Assembly (NCBI GenBank): GCA_001580565.1
Contig: LRBF01000078.1
Coordinates: 1 to 64,000 of the forward strand
Length of the DNA stretch: 64,000 bases
Source: Caballeronia megalochromosomata
GTDB taxonomy: Bacteria > Pseudomonadota > Gammaproteobacteria > Burkholderiales > Burkholderiaceae
Direction: 5' to 3'
The position numbers were made by a program, and so were the translations under genes. Each line of letters starts with the position of its first letter. The stretch's first letter is position 1. Under the pieces are notes generated by a model that was given only the letters and a program-made list of their open reading frames with translations, had not been told where the DNA came from and did not search any database. This document shows, one piece after another, positions 16,771-25,208 of the stretch.

Positions 16771-17625
16771 ATGACACCCGAAATCATCGACATTCATCCG
16801 CACATCATTTCGACCGACACGGAACGTTATCCGATCGCGCCTCAGCACGGACATCGTTCCAAATGGTCGGCGACGCGACCCGTCACGTTCGAGCGACTGA
16901 AAGCCGAGATGGATGAAGCCGGCGTGTCGAAGGCCGCGATCGTGCATTCGTCGACGACCTACGGCACGAACAATTCGTATGTCGCCGACAGCGTGGCGCA
17001 ATACCCGGACCGCTTCACCGGCGTCTATTCGTTCGATGTGATGGCCCCCGACGCGCTAACGACCTTCGACTACTGGCTCGCGCGCGGCATGGGCGGCATC
17101 CGGCTCTTCACGGGCGGCGCCACGCATCAAAGCGACGGAAGCTGGCTCGTCAATCCCGCGACGTTTCCAGTGTGGCAACGCTGCGCCGAACTCGGTATGA
17201 CGATGGCGGTCCAGACGACGCCCGACGGTTTGTCGATGGTGGCGGAACTGGCCGAGCGCTTCGCGACCGTGAAGATTGTGCTCGATCACTGCGGCCGGCC
17301 GAATCTGGAAGAAGGGCCGCCGTATGCGAATTGCGCCGCGCTTTTCTGGCTCGCGAAATACGACAACATCTACATGAAGATCACGCCGCGAACGTTCGAT
17401 CTCGCCCAGGCGGCGCCCGGTGGCGCGCAACCGTTCTTCGCGAAGCTCGTGGAAGTGTTCGGCGCGGATCATCTGGCGTTCGGCTCGAACTATCCGGCTT
17501 CGGCGGGACCGCTGAAGACGCTCGTAGAACAAGGCAATGCGTGCTTCGCGGCCCTGAGCGACGAGGAACGCGCATGGGTGTGGGGGCGGACTGCAAAGAA
17601 ACTCTATCCGATTCTGGCCGGCTGA
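16771..17625 (+). CDS. LigI-like amidohydrolase-superfamily hydrolase 1
   Basis: 284-residue TIM-barrel enzyme. The first metal-site motif HPH appears in IIDIHPHII at residues 5-13; later marks are VHSSTTYGTNN, LDHCGRP and a GSNYP segment near the C-terminus in place of the usual aspartate segment. Closest in character to 2-pyrone-4,6-dicarboxylate lactonase (LigI) and related lactonases of aromatic catabolism. It lies between the Bug receptor and TctAB genes. A clear paralogue is at 23484-24329, sharing the DIHPHIIS, AAxVHSSTTYG and YMK(I/L)TPR segments. Substrate not certain; a lactone or cyclic anhydride of a dicarboxylic acid is likely. Confidence 0.85.
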   Translation: MTPEIIDIHPHIISTDTERYPIAPQHGHRSKWSATRPVTFERLKAEMDEAGVSKAAIVHSSTTYGTNNSYVADSVAQYPDRFTGVYSFDVMAPDALTTFDYWLARGMGGIRLFTGGATHQSDGSWLVNPATFPVWQRCAELGMTMAVQTTPDGLSMVAELAERFATVKIVLDHCGRPNLEEGPPYANCAALFWLAKYDNIYMKITPRTFDLAQAAPGGAQPFFAKLVEVFGADHLAFGSNYPASAGPLKTLVEQGNACFAALSDEERAWVWGRTAKKLYPILAG

Positions 17626-17699
17626 GCATCGCACCTGCGCTTTGCGTCGACATCAAAACAGGTGAGCCGATGAAGCTCACCATTCCATCAGGATGACAC

Positions 17700-19733
17700 A
17701 TGGAGTTCTTCAACGATGCAACGTTGATGGCGGCGGGACACGCGCTGTCGACGCTCCTGCAATTCAACCGGATCATCTTTCTGGTGTTCGGCGTGACGGT
17801 CGGGCTCGCCATCGGATTGCTGCCGGGCATCGGCGGGCTGACGGGCTTTGCGCTGCTGGTGCCCTTCACGTACACGATGGACCCGTACGCCGCGTTCGCG
17901 ATGCTGCTCGGCATGGCATCCGTCATCACCACGTCGGATGTGATTCCCGCCGTGCTCTTCGGCGTGCCGGGTCACGCGGCGTCGCAGGCCACGGTGCTCG
18001 ACGGCCTGCCGATGACCAAGCGCGGAGAAGCATCGCGTGCATTGAGCGCCTGCTACATGTCGTCGCTGATGGGCGGGTTGATTGGCGCAGTCATTCTCGC
18101 CGTGTCGCTGCCGCTGGTGCGCCCGTTCGTGCTGTCGATCGGCACGCCCGAGATGTTGTCGCTCACCCTGTTCGGCGTGTCGATGGTGTCGGCGCTCTCG
18201 GGCAACGCGCCGCTGCGTGGCGTGGTCGCGGCATGCTTCGGCATTCTGGTCGGCATGATCGGCACCAACGTCGCGACAGGGCAGATGCGCTGGACCGGCG
18301 ACATTCTCTATTTGCAGGACGGCATTCCGCTGGTGCCGATCATCCTTGGCATCTTCGCGTTGCCGGAGCTGTGCGAGCTGGCGATCCGGCGCACGGCCAT
18401 CGCCGAGAATGTGCAGTTCACCTCGCGGGAGGGCATGCGTCAGGGCGTCATCGACAGTTTCCGCAACTGGTTTCTCGTGCTGCGCTGCGGCGGTCTTGGC
18501 GCGATTCTCGGCGCGGTGCCCGGCATCACCGGCGCGGTGACGGACTGGATCGCGTACGGCCACGCGTTGCAGACAGTCAAAGGCGCGAAGGACTCGTTCA
18601 CCAAGGGCGATGTGCGCGGCGTGATCGCGCCCGAAGCGGCGAATAACGCACGAGAGGGCGGCAGCCTCGTGCCGATGCTTTCCTTCGGCGTGCCGGGCGG
18701 CGCGGCGCAAGCCATCCTGCTCGGCGCGATGATGGTGCACGGCTTCATTCCGGGCCCCGACATGCTCACGCGCCATCTCGACTTCACCTATTCGATGGTC
18801 TGGTCGATCGCGCTCGCCAACATCTTCGGCGCGGGTCTGTGCTTTCTGTTGAGCGGCCAGTTCGCCAAGGTCTCGACGCTGCGCTACACGCTCATCCTGC
18901 CGGTGATCATGCCGGTCATCTTTGTCGGTGCGTTCCAGGGTTCGCGAAGCTGGGGCGACCTTTTCGTGCTGTTGATCGCCGGTGTGATCGGCTGGACCAT
19001 GAAGCGGCTCAGATGGGCGCGTCCGCCGCTGATTCTCGGCCTCGTGCTGGGCGTGCTGATGGAACGCTACATGTCGATTTCGTTCGTCCGCTACGGCACG
19101 GACTGGCTGACGCGACCGGTTGTCATCGTGCTGCTGAGTCTTGCCGCGCTGGTCTTCTTCAAGCCGCTTTTCAGCGCGTTGCGCAGCGGCGGAGTCGCGC
19201 AGTTCAAACCCAGCGGTTCGATCGTGCTGAAGCGTGAAGATCTCGTCTATGTGTTCTTCATCGGCATCGGGCTTTATATGCTGACGAGTTCACAACACTG
19301 GCTTCTGATGGCGCGAATCGGGCCAACGGTCGTGGCGAGCATTCTGGTGATCGCGGGAACGGTCAGCCTCGCGTACAAGGTGTTCGTGATTCCGGCGAGC
19401 GGCGTGGCGCGCGCGAGCAGCGGCGTTCATATGGATGTAGCAAGCGATCACGATGAAAAGCTCCCTGCGAAAACCGTGCTTGCACGCGCCGCGCGCTTTC
19501 TCGGCTGGTTCGTCGCGTTCCTCGCTTGCATGTCGGTGATCGGCATGCTTCCGACCGTGCCGCTGATGATCGCGGCGTACATGCGCATCGAAGGGCGCGA
19601 GCCGTGGAAGCTCAGTCTGATCCTCGCGGTGTGCGTGACCGCGTTCCTCTACCTCGTGTTCGATCGGATCCTTCACATTCCCTGGCCGGACAGCTTTCTC
19701 GGACGATGGTTGCCGGGCCTCGGCGGAAATTGA
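17700..19733 (+). CDS. Fused TctA-TctB membrane component of a tripartite tricarboxylate transporter
   Basis: 677 residues, longer than TctA alone (about 500). The first part is TctA: LLPGIGGLTGFALLVPFTY near residue 42, the internal repeat AVPGITGAVTDWIAYGHA near residue 280, and many transmembrane helices to about residue 500. A hydrophilic link precedes a TctB-like part with four helices, ending in a segment rich in the TctB pattern VFDRILHIPWP. In most systems TctA and TctB are separate proteins. It acts with the Bug receptor encoded upstream to move a carboxylate across the inner membrane using an ion gradient. Confidence 0.88.
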   Translation: MEFFNDATLMAAGHALSTLLQFNRIIFLVFGVTVGLAIGLLPGIGGLTGFALLVPFTYTMDPYAAFAMLLGMASVITTSDVIPAVLFGVPGHAASQATVLDGLPMTKRGEASRALSACYMSSLMGGLIGAVILAVSLPLVRPFVLSIGTPEMLSLTLFGVSMVSALSGNAPLRGVVAACFGILVGMIGTNVATGQMRWTGDILYLQDGIPLVPIILGIFALPELCELAIRRTAIAENVQFTSREGMRQGVIDSFRNWFLVLRCGGLGAILGAVPGITGAVTDWIAYGHALQTVKGAKDSFTKGDVRGVIAPEAANNAREGGSLVPMLSFGVPGGAAQAILLGAMMVHGFIPGPDMLTRHLDFTYSMVWSIALANIFGAGLCFLLSGQFAKVSTLRYTLILPVIMPVIFVGAFQGSRSWGDLFVLLIAGVIGWTMKRLRWARPPLILGLVLGVLMERYMSISFVRYGTDWLTRPVVIVLLSLAALVFFKPLFSALRSGGVAQFKPSGSIVLKREDLVYVFFIGIGLYMLTSSQHWLLMARIGPTVVASILVIAGTVSLAYKVFVIPASGVARASSGVHMDVASDHDEKLPAKTVLARAARFLGWFVAFLACMSVIGMLPTVPLMIAAYMRIEGREPWKLSLILAVCVTAFLYLVFDRILHIPWPDSFLGRWLPGLGGN

Positions 19734-19756
19734 CGCTTCATTCACAGGAAAGACCC

Positions 19757-20287
19757 ATGACACAGGACAGGCTGGGGCGTATCGACGCGGAGCAGGCTAC
19801 GGACGAGCAGAAGCGAGTCATTGCGCAACTGGGCGCAGGGCGGGGGCGCATTCCGACGCCGTTCAATATCTGGCTGCATAACCCGCGTCTGGCCGAAGGC
19901 ATGGAAATCATCGGCACGCACGTGGATCGTTCGTCCGTGCTAAGCGAAGCGGAAACCGAAGTCGCCATTCTCGCGACGGCGGTGTTCTGGAATGCACCGT
20001 ACGTGATCGCCAATCATCGGCGGCATGCGCTGAAGGCGGCCGTGCCCGAAGCGGTCGTATCCGCGATTCTGGACAAACGCCGACCCGCGGGCGAACATGG
20101 GCGCTTCGGCCTCGTGTGCGACGCGGTGAGCGACATACTCGCGGGCGGCTCCATCGACGATGCGCGTTTCGCCGAGTACGATGCAGGGCTGGGCCGGGCG
20201 GTCATCGCGGAGCTGCTCGTGACGATCGGCTACTTCACCTCGATCTCGCTCGGCATGACCTTGCATGCGCTCAAACCGAAGGACTGA
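19757..20287 (+). CDS. Carboxymuconolactone decarboxylase-like (AhpD-fold) protein
   Basis: 176-residue all-helical protein. The segment SEAETEVAILATAVFWNAPYVIANHRRHAL matches the CMD core but lacks the CxxC of peroxidase-type AhpD members, so a lyase or decarboxylase role is more likely than a redox one. AGGA lies before the ATG at 19757; longer forms of this frame overlap TctAB and are rejected. It ends the Bug/LigI/TctAB operon ahead of the second LysR. CMD enzymes act on gamma-carboxymuconolactones in protocatechuate breakdown, which fits the surrounding ring-cleavage gene set. Confidence 0.82.
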   Translation: MTQDRLGRIDAEQATDEQKRVIAQLGAGRGRIPTPFNIWLHNPRLAEGMEIIGTHVDRSSVLSEAETEVAILATAVFWNAPYVIANHRRHALKAAVPEAVVSAILDKRRPAGEHGRFGLVCDAVSDILAGGSIDDARFAEYDAGLGRAVIAELLVTIGYFTSISLGMTLHALKPKD

Positions 20288-20334
20288 GCGCATGCCCGTG
20301 CAATCCGATGCGGTAAGGCAGTGGGAGATCCGAC

Positions 20335-21276
20335 GTGACGGGGCTTGACGGCTATTTGCAGGTGAACCTGAAGGCGCGGCATCTGCGCCTGATCGTGACC
20401 ATCGATACCTACCGGAATCTGACGCAGGTGGCGGAAGTCACGCACGTCACGATGCCGGCGGTGTCGAAGTCGCTCGCCGAACTGGAGCGGGGGCTCGGAC
20501 TCACGCTGTTTTCACGCACGGCGCAAGGGCTCGTGCCGACGCCGCACGGCGAATGCCTCATCCGTCATGCGCGGGAGATGCTGACCATCCTCCATCAGGC
20601 GCGCGATGAAATGAAGGCGCTGAGTTCGGGTACGGAGGGCAAGGTTCATATCGGCATGTTGCCCGCTTCGGCGTCGGCGCTGTTGCCGCAGGCGCTCAAC
20701 TTGCTGAAGATCAAGTCGCCGGGAACGAACGTCAGGGTCGTCGAAGGAACGCGCGGCGCATTGCTTCCCGAACTCTGGCAAGGGCGGCTCGATCTGATCG
20801 TCGGCCGTCTGCCCGCGCCGGACACGCTCGGCAGCTTCGAGGAAAAGGCGCTGCTCGAAGAACCCATCACGTTGATGACAGGGCGGCATCATCCGCTTGC
20901 CCGGCGCAAGAACCTCAACTGGTCCGATCTTCATCCTTATCCGTGGATCTTGCCGCCGCAAGGCTCGATTCTGCGCGATTCGCTGGAACGCACACTCAGG
21001 GCGCACGATGTGCCGCTTACGAACAATTACATCGAGACGCTTTCGGTCCACGTGACGCGTGCGCATCTGCAAATTTCGGATTTCATCGCCGTCATGGTCG
21101 GCACGCCGGCGAACGACGACGCGCAGCCCCTGCATGCGCTTCCCTTGACCTTGCCGCGATTGCTGCGGCCGGCAGGCGTGCTGTGGAACCGGAATCGTGG
21201 GTTGACGCCGAGCGCGCAGCTCATGATCGCCTGCCTGGAAGAAGCCGCAGAGCAATTGCAGAGCGGCCAATCGTAA
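20335..21276 (+). CDS. LysR-family regulator 2, paralogue of regulator 1
   Basis: 313 residues with a GTG start. It is a near twin of the protein at 14513-15472: the DNA-binding region (LKARHLRL(I/L)VTIDTYRNL(T/S)QVAEVTHVT(M/L)PAVSKSLAELERGLG) differs at only a few positions, so both should recognise the same operator. The effector domains differ more, for instance near the C-terminus, suggesting different inducers. It lies 48 bp after the CMD gene, apparently in that operon, and directly before the Pht5-like operon, whose promoter carries a matching site. Confidence 0.92.
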   Translation: MTGLDGYLQVNLKARHLRLIVTIDTYRNLTQVAEVTHVTMPAVSKSLAELERGLGLTLFSRTAQGLVPTPHGECLIRHAREMLTILHQARDEMKALSSGTEGKVHIGMLPASASALLPQALNLLKIKSPGTNVRVVEGTRGALLPELWQGRLDLIVGRLPAPDTLGSFEEKALLEEPITLMTGRHHPLARRKNLNWSDLHPYPWILPPQGSILRDSLERTLRAHDVPLTNNYIETLSVHVTRAHLQISDFIAVMVGTPANDDAQPLHALPLTLPRLLRPAGVLWNRNRGLTPSAQLMIACLEEAAEQLQSGQS

Positions 21277-21359
21277 GCGCCAGGAAAAACATCGAATTTC
21301 CATCCTTGCATTTCGATTTGCCTGCATTAGTTAGGTATCCATATCCAATGAAAAGCACC

Positions 21360-21421
21360 TTTACCGAACGGTTAAGTGCCCCGCCACTTTATTCAATAGA
21401 CGGCGGCGGGCTTCTCAAAAG
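21360..21421 (+). promoter_or_regulatory. LysR-type promoter of the Pht5/LigJ/aldolase operon
   Basis: The complement of 21360-21375 (TTAACCGTTCGGTAAA) matches the TTAACCATTCGCTCAA site at 13 of 16 positions, in reverse orientation. CTTTATTCAAT begins at 21387, exactly 27 bp from 21360, matching the second element of the other three promoters. The -10 is less clear (CAAAAG at 21416-21421). Transcription would then start near 21430, which supports the GTG start at 21464. Confidence 0.6.
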
Positions 21422-21463
21422 ATCATGTCGTCAACGACACGATATTCCTCCAAGGAGACTCAA

Positions 21464-22435
21464 GTGACGAAGAAGGTCCATCTCAAGCTCGCGATCGCCG
21501 AGCATCCGCACACATCGGCTATCCGCAACGGTTCGATTCCCATCGAGGGCGTCGATGCGGAATTCATCACCGTCCAGCCGCAAATCGGCGCGTTCCGCCG
21601 CATGGTCCGCGATGTCGAATTCGACGTGTGCGAACTGGCGCCGACCACGTACATCATCGCGCGTGCCTATGGCGCGCCGTTCGTCGCGCTGCCCATTTTC
21701 GTCGTGCGCCGCTTCCATCATTCCGGGCTGCTCGTGCGCCCGGACGCGGGAATCAAGACGCCCAAGGATCTCGAAGGCAAGAAGGTGGGCGTGCGCGCGT
21801 ATTCGGTGACGACGGGCGCATGGACGCGCCAGGTGCTGATCGACGAATTCGATCTCGATCCGTCGAAGGTGACCTGGGTCGTCGATGACGAAGAGCACGT
21901 CACGCAGCTCGAGCTGCCGCCGAACGTGATTCACGCGCCCAAAGGCACCTCGCTAGCCGAGATGATGGCGAAGGGCGAACTCGTCGCAGGCTTCCACGGC
22001 AACGCGGGCATCGGCCGGACCGGCGATCCGGCCGGCGGCTGGAAGGAAGTGGAAGCGGATTATCCGGACCTGTTCCCGAACGCGGAAGAACTGGAATCCG
22101 AGTACTACGCCCGCACCGGGGTGTATCCGATGCACGGCACCATCGTCGTCAAGGATTCGGTGCTCGCGGAGCATCCGTGGGTCGCGAAATCGATCTACGA
22201 CGCGTTCGACAAGGCGAAGCTGGACTGGCTCGCCAAGCTCAACGCAGGCGAACTGAACGACAAGAAGAACAAGAAGTACATCGAGTTGCAGAAGATCGTC
22301 GGCAACGACCCGCTGCCTTACGGTATCGAAGAAAACCGCAAGACGATCGAAGCGCTCGAAGCGACCGCATTCAAGCAAGGCCTGACGCCGCGTCGCATGT
22401 CCATGAATGAGCTGTTCGTTGATCCCCGCGTCTGA
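21464..22435 (+). CDS. 4,5-dihydroxyphthalate decarboxylase (Pht5)-like protein 1
   Basis: 323 residues with a type-2 periplasmic-binding fold but no signal peptide, as in the cytosolic Pht5-type decarboxylases that turn 4,5-dihydroxyphthalate into protocatechuate. Visible marks: KLAIAEHPHTSAIRNG, FRRMVRDVEFDVCELAPTTYI and GKKVGVRAYSVTTGAWTR. GTG at 21464 is preferred to ATG at 21425 because AAGGAG lies six bases upstream and the predicted transcription start falls between them. It heads a long operon with LigJ-like, LigI-like, aldolase and TPP genes. A second member, only distantly similar, lies at 26804-27697. A ligand-binding rather than enzymatic role cannot be excluded. Confidence 0.82.
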   Translation: MTKKVHLKLAIAEHPHTSAIRNGSIPIEGVDAEFITVQPQIGAFRRMVRDVEFDVCELAPTTYIIARAYGAPFVALPIFVVRRFHHSGLLVRPDAGIKTPKDLEGKKVGVRAYSVTTGAWTRQVLIDEFDLDPSKVTWVVDDEEHVTQLELPPNVIHAPKGTSLAEMMAKGELVAGFHGNAGIGRTGDPAGGWKEVEADYPDLFPNAEELESEYYARTGVYPMHGTIVVKDSVLAEHPWVAKSIYDAFDKAKLDWLAKLNAGELNDKKNKKYIELQKIVGNDPLPYGIEENRKTIEALEATAFKQGLTPRRMSMNELFVDPRV

Positions 22436-22458
22436 ACCTGCACGGAAAGCACAAGAAC

Positions 22459-23484
22459 ATGATCATCGATTGCCACGGTCACTTCACGACCGTTCCCGCT
22501 TCGTTCCGCGACTGGCGCGCCAGGCAGATCGCGGCCGCCGACGATCCCGCCAATGCGCCGCCGCTGTCCGGCGCGCACGTTTCCGATGACGACATTCGCG
22601 AAGGCGTCGGCAACGGTCAGTTGCGTCTGCAACAGGAACGCGGCGGCGACCTCACGCTGTTTTCGCCGATCGCCGGTCTCATGAGCCATCACCTCGGCAA
22701 CGAGCGCACGAGCCTGGAATGGGCCGAAGTGTCGAACAATCTCGTGCGACGCGTCTGCGATCTGTATCCGGACAACTTCGTGCCGGTTTGCCAGTTGCCG
22801 CAGTCGCCGCTCGCGCCGCCGAAGAACTCGGTGGCCGAACTGCGCCGCTGCGTCGAGGAAATGGGGTTCGTCGGCTGCAATCTGAATCCGGACCCGAGCG
22901 GCGGTTACTGGACCGGCAAGCCCATGACGGATCGCGAGTGGTATCCGCTCTACGAAGCGCTGTGCGATCTGGACGTTCCCGCGATGATCCACGTGGCCGC
23001 ATCGTGCAATCCGTGTCATCACGGCACCGGCGCGCACTATCTGAACGCGGACACGTCAGTGTTCATGCAGCTTCTGCAAGGGGATCTGTTCAAGGACTTT
23101 CCGACGCTGCGCCTCGTGATCCCGCATGGCGGCGGTGCGGTGCCCTACCACTGGGGCCGGTATCGCGGCATGTCGCTGGAGATGGCCAAGCGCCCGCTCG
23201 AAGGCCTGCTGAACAACATCTTCTTCGATACGTGCGTCTATCACCATCCGGGCGTCGAGTTGTTGACCAAGGTGGTGCCGACGAGCAACGTGCTGTTCGG
23301 TTCCGAGATGATCGGCGCGGTGCGCGGACGCGATCCGAATACCGGCGAGTATTTCGACGACACCAAGCGCTACATCGACGCATGCGAAGCGCTCAGCAAG
23401 GCGGATCGGCACGCGATCTTCGAGGGCAATGCGCGACGCGTCTATCCGCGTCTGGACAAGCACCTCAAGGCGAAAGGACTGTAA
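22459..23484 (+). CDS. LigJ-like 4-oxalomesaconate hydratase, amidohydrolase superfamily
   Basis: 341-residue TIM-barrel enzyme. H6 and H8 in IIDCHGHF give the first metal motif; MIHVAA, a PHGGGAVPYHWGR segment and an LFGSE ending of the last strand (glutamate where most family members have aspartate) follow the LigJ pattern. LigJ hydrates 4-oxalomesaconate to 4-carboxy-4-hydroxy-2-oxoadipate in protocatechuate/gallate 4,5-cleavage. Its stop overlaps the start of the LigI-like gene by one base (TAATG), so the two are probably translationally coupled and act on consecutive intermediates. An ACMSD-like decarboxylase is the alternative reading. Confidence 0.83.
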   Translation: MIIDCHGHFTTVPASFRDWRARQIAAADDPANAPPLSGAHVSDDDIREGVGNGQLRLQQERGGDLTLFSPIAGLMSHHLGNERTSLEWAEVSNNLVRRVCDLYPDNFVPVCQLPQSPLAPPKNSVAELRRCVEEMGFVGCNLNPDPSGGYWTGKPMTDREWYPLYEALCDLDVPAMIHVAASCNPCHHGTGAHYLNADTSVFMQLLQGDLFKDFPTLRLVIPHGGGAVPYHWGRYRGMSLEMAKRPLEGLLNNIFFDTCVYHHPGVELLTKVVPTSNVLFGSEMIGAVRGRDPNTGEYFDDTKRYIDACEALSKADRHAIFEGNARRVYPRLDKHLKAKGL

Positions 23485-24329
23485 TGGACATTATCGACAT
23501 TCATCCGCACATCATCTCGGACGACGAGAAGCGATATCCGCCCGCGCCGCTGTTCGGCAAGCGTTCGGACTGGTCGCAGGAACGCCCGAACACGGTCGAG
23601 GCCCTGATTCAGGCGATGGACGAAGCAGGCGTTGCGAAGGCGGCGGTCGTGCATTCGTCGACGACTTACGGCTTCGACAACAGCTATGTCGTGGACGGCT
23701 GCAATCGGTACAAGGACCGACTCATTGCCGTGGGTTCCGTGGACATGCTCGCCGATGACGTGCAAACCGTCATTAAAAACTGGGCCGGCAAGGGGCTGGC
23801 GGGCCTGCGTATCTTTACCGGCGGATCGACCAAGGATTTCGATCCGAGCGAACTCGACAACCCCAGGTCGTTCAAGGCGTGGGAAATGCTCGCGGAGCTG
23901 AAACTCCCGATGTGCATCCAGACCGGACCGGTCGGTCTGCCGCAAGTGCGCATGCTGGCCGAAAAATTCCCGACGGTGAACATCATCCTCGATCACCTCG
24001 CGCGTCCCGACGTGCTGGACGGGCCGCCGTATGCGAACGCGGCCGGACTCTTCGAGTTGCGAGACCTGCCCAATGTCTACATGAAGCTCACGCCGCGCAT
24101 CTTCGGCGACGTGAAGAAGGAAAAGGCGAGCGCCGAAACCTTCTTCACGCGCGTGGTGGAGACATTCGGCGCGCAACGGCTGGCGTGGGGCTCGAATTTC
24201 CCGACATCGACCGGCACGCTCAGCGAGATTCTCGCAACCGCCGAACAAGGGCTTGCATGTCTGAGCGATGAAGACCGCGAATGGGTCTTCGGCAAGACCG
24301 CACAGAAGCTCTACCCGGCGTTGAGCTGA
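23484..24329 (+). CDS. LigI-like amidohydrolase-superfamily hydrolase 2
   Basis: 281 residues, paralogue of the protein at 16771-17625, with DIHPHIIS at residues 5-12, AAVVHSSTTYG, LRIFTGGST, LDHLARPD, YMKLTPR and WGSNFPTS. The ATG overlaps the last base of the LigJ-like stop codon; the frame is open much further upstream but that part is antiphase to the LigJ-like gene and is rejected. By family it should open a lactone such as 2-pyrone-4,6-dicarboxylate to the substrate of the LigJ-like enzyme encoded just before it. Two copies in one island suggest two related lactones or specificities. Confidence 0.85.
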   Translation: MDIIDIHPHIISDDEKRYPPAPLFGKRSDWSQERPNTVEALIQAMDEAGVAKAAVVHSSTTYGFDNSYVVDGCNRYKDRLIAVGSVDMLADDVQTVIKNWAGKGLAGLRIFTGGSTKDFDPSELDNPRSFKAWEMLAELKLPMCIQTGPVGLPQVRMLAEKFPTVNIILDHLARPDVLDGPPYANAAGLFELRDLPNVYMKLTPRIFGDVKKEKASAETFFTRVVETFGAQRLAWGSNFPTSTGTLSEILATAEQGLACLSDEDREWVFGKTAQKLYPALS

Positions 24330-24350
24330 AAACCTGAAAGAGAACGCATT

Positions 24351-25208
24351 ATGTCAAACACACGTCTGAACAGCATCATTCGCGCTTTCGAATCCGGCAA
24401 ACCGGCGCATGCCGCCTTTGCGAAACTCGACAGGCAGACCGCCATCGAAATGAGCGATGCGCCTTATGACGGCATCGTCTTCGAAATGGAGCACAACCCG
24501 TACGACGTGTCCGCGCTCGGCGACGCGCTGCAGTACATGCTCAGCCGCAAGCAGATTGCGGAGTCCGGATCGGTGGCACCCAAGGTGACGCCGCTCGCGC
24601 GCATCCCCGCCAACGGCGCGGAGATGAACCAGAGCTTCGCGAAGCAGGTGCTCGATCGCGGCGCGTACGGCGTGATCTGGCCGCACGTGGCGACGGTCGA
24701 GCAGGCCTACAACGCCGTGGCGTCCTGCCGTTATGCGCGGCCAAAGAACGCGCCGCTCTATGAACCGAGGGGCGCGCGAGGCGACGGTCCCGCCAACGCC
24801 GCGCGCTACTGGGGCCTCTCGATGGCCGAGTACTACGAACGGGCCGATGTCTGGCCGCTCGCGCCGCAGGGCGAAATTCTCGTCGGGCTGATGTGCGAGA
24901 GCACGCAGGCAATCGAGAATCTCGACGACATCCTCGCCAACGTGCCGGGCATCGGTTTCATTCTGATCGGCGAAGGCGATCTGAGTCAGGAACTGGGACT
25001 GCCGCGTCAGTACGAGCATCCGGAAGTGCTCGCGGCGATGGGGCAGATCGTCGAGACGTGCCGCAAGCACAATGTCGTCGTCGGCAATCCGCATGTGACC
25101 GCGAAGAACCATCGCCGCTTGCAGGAAGAGGGATATCGCTTCCTGATGTCGGCGCCCGCGCGCACGTATGGCGTGGTGGGTCTCGCACGCGAACTGGCAG
25201 GCTACTGA
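24351..25208 (+). CDS. HpcH/HpaI-family class II aldolase
   Basis: 285 residues of the HpcH/HpaI aldolase/citrate-lyase beta family. The metal ligands appear in GLMCESTQAIENLDDI (glutamate) and GEGDLSQELG (aspartate, for the usual GPNDLS). Such enzymes cleave 4-hydroxy-2-oxo acids to pyruvate and an aldehyde or oxo acid. Following LigI- and LigJ-like genes, it is a natural candidate to cleave 4-carboxy-4-hydroxy-2-oxoadipate to pyruvate and oxaloacetate, a step usually done by an unrelated RraA-type aldolase. Its stop overlaps the next start (TGATG). Confidence 0.85.
   Translation: MSNTRLNSIIRAFESGKPAHAAFAKLDRQTAIEMSDAPYDGIVFEMEHNPYDVSALGDALQYMLSRKQIAESGSVAPKVTPLARIPANGAEMNQSFAKQVLDRGAYGVIWPHVATVEQAYNAVASCRYARPKNAPLYEPRGARGDGPANAARYWGLSMAEYYERADVWPLAPQGEILVGLMCESTQAIENLDDILANVPGIGFILIGEGDLSQELGLPRQYEHPEVLAAMGQIVETCRKHNVVVGNPHVTAKNHRRLQEEGYRFLMSAPARTYGVVGLARELAGY

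Noticed and set aside
22719-23483. N-terminal extension of the second LigI-like protein
   Set aside because: Runs antiphase through the LigJ-like gene; the true start is the TAATG overlap at 23484, aligned with the paralogue.
24893-25207. N-terminal extension of the TPP enzyme
   Set aside because: Runs antiphase through the aldolase gene; the family start aligns with the ATG at 25208.
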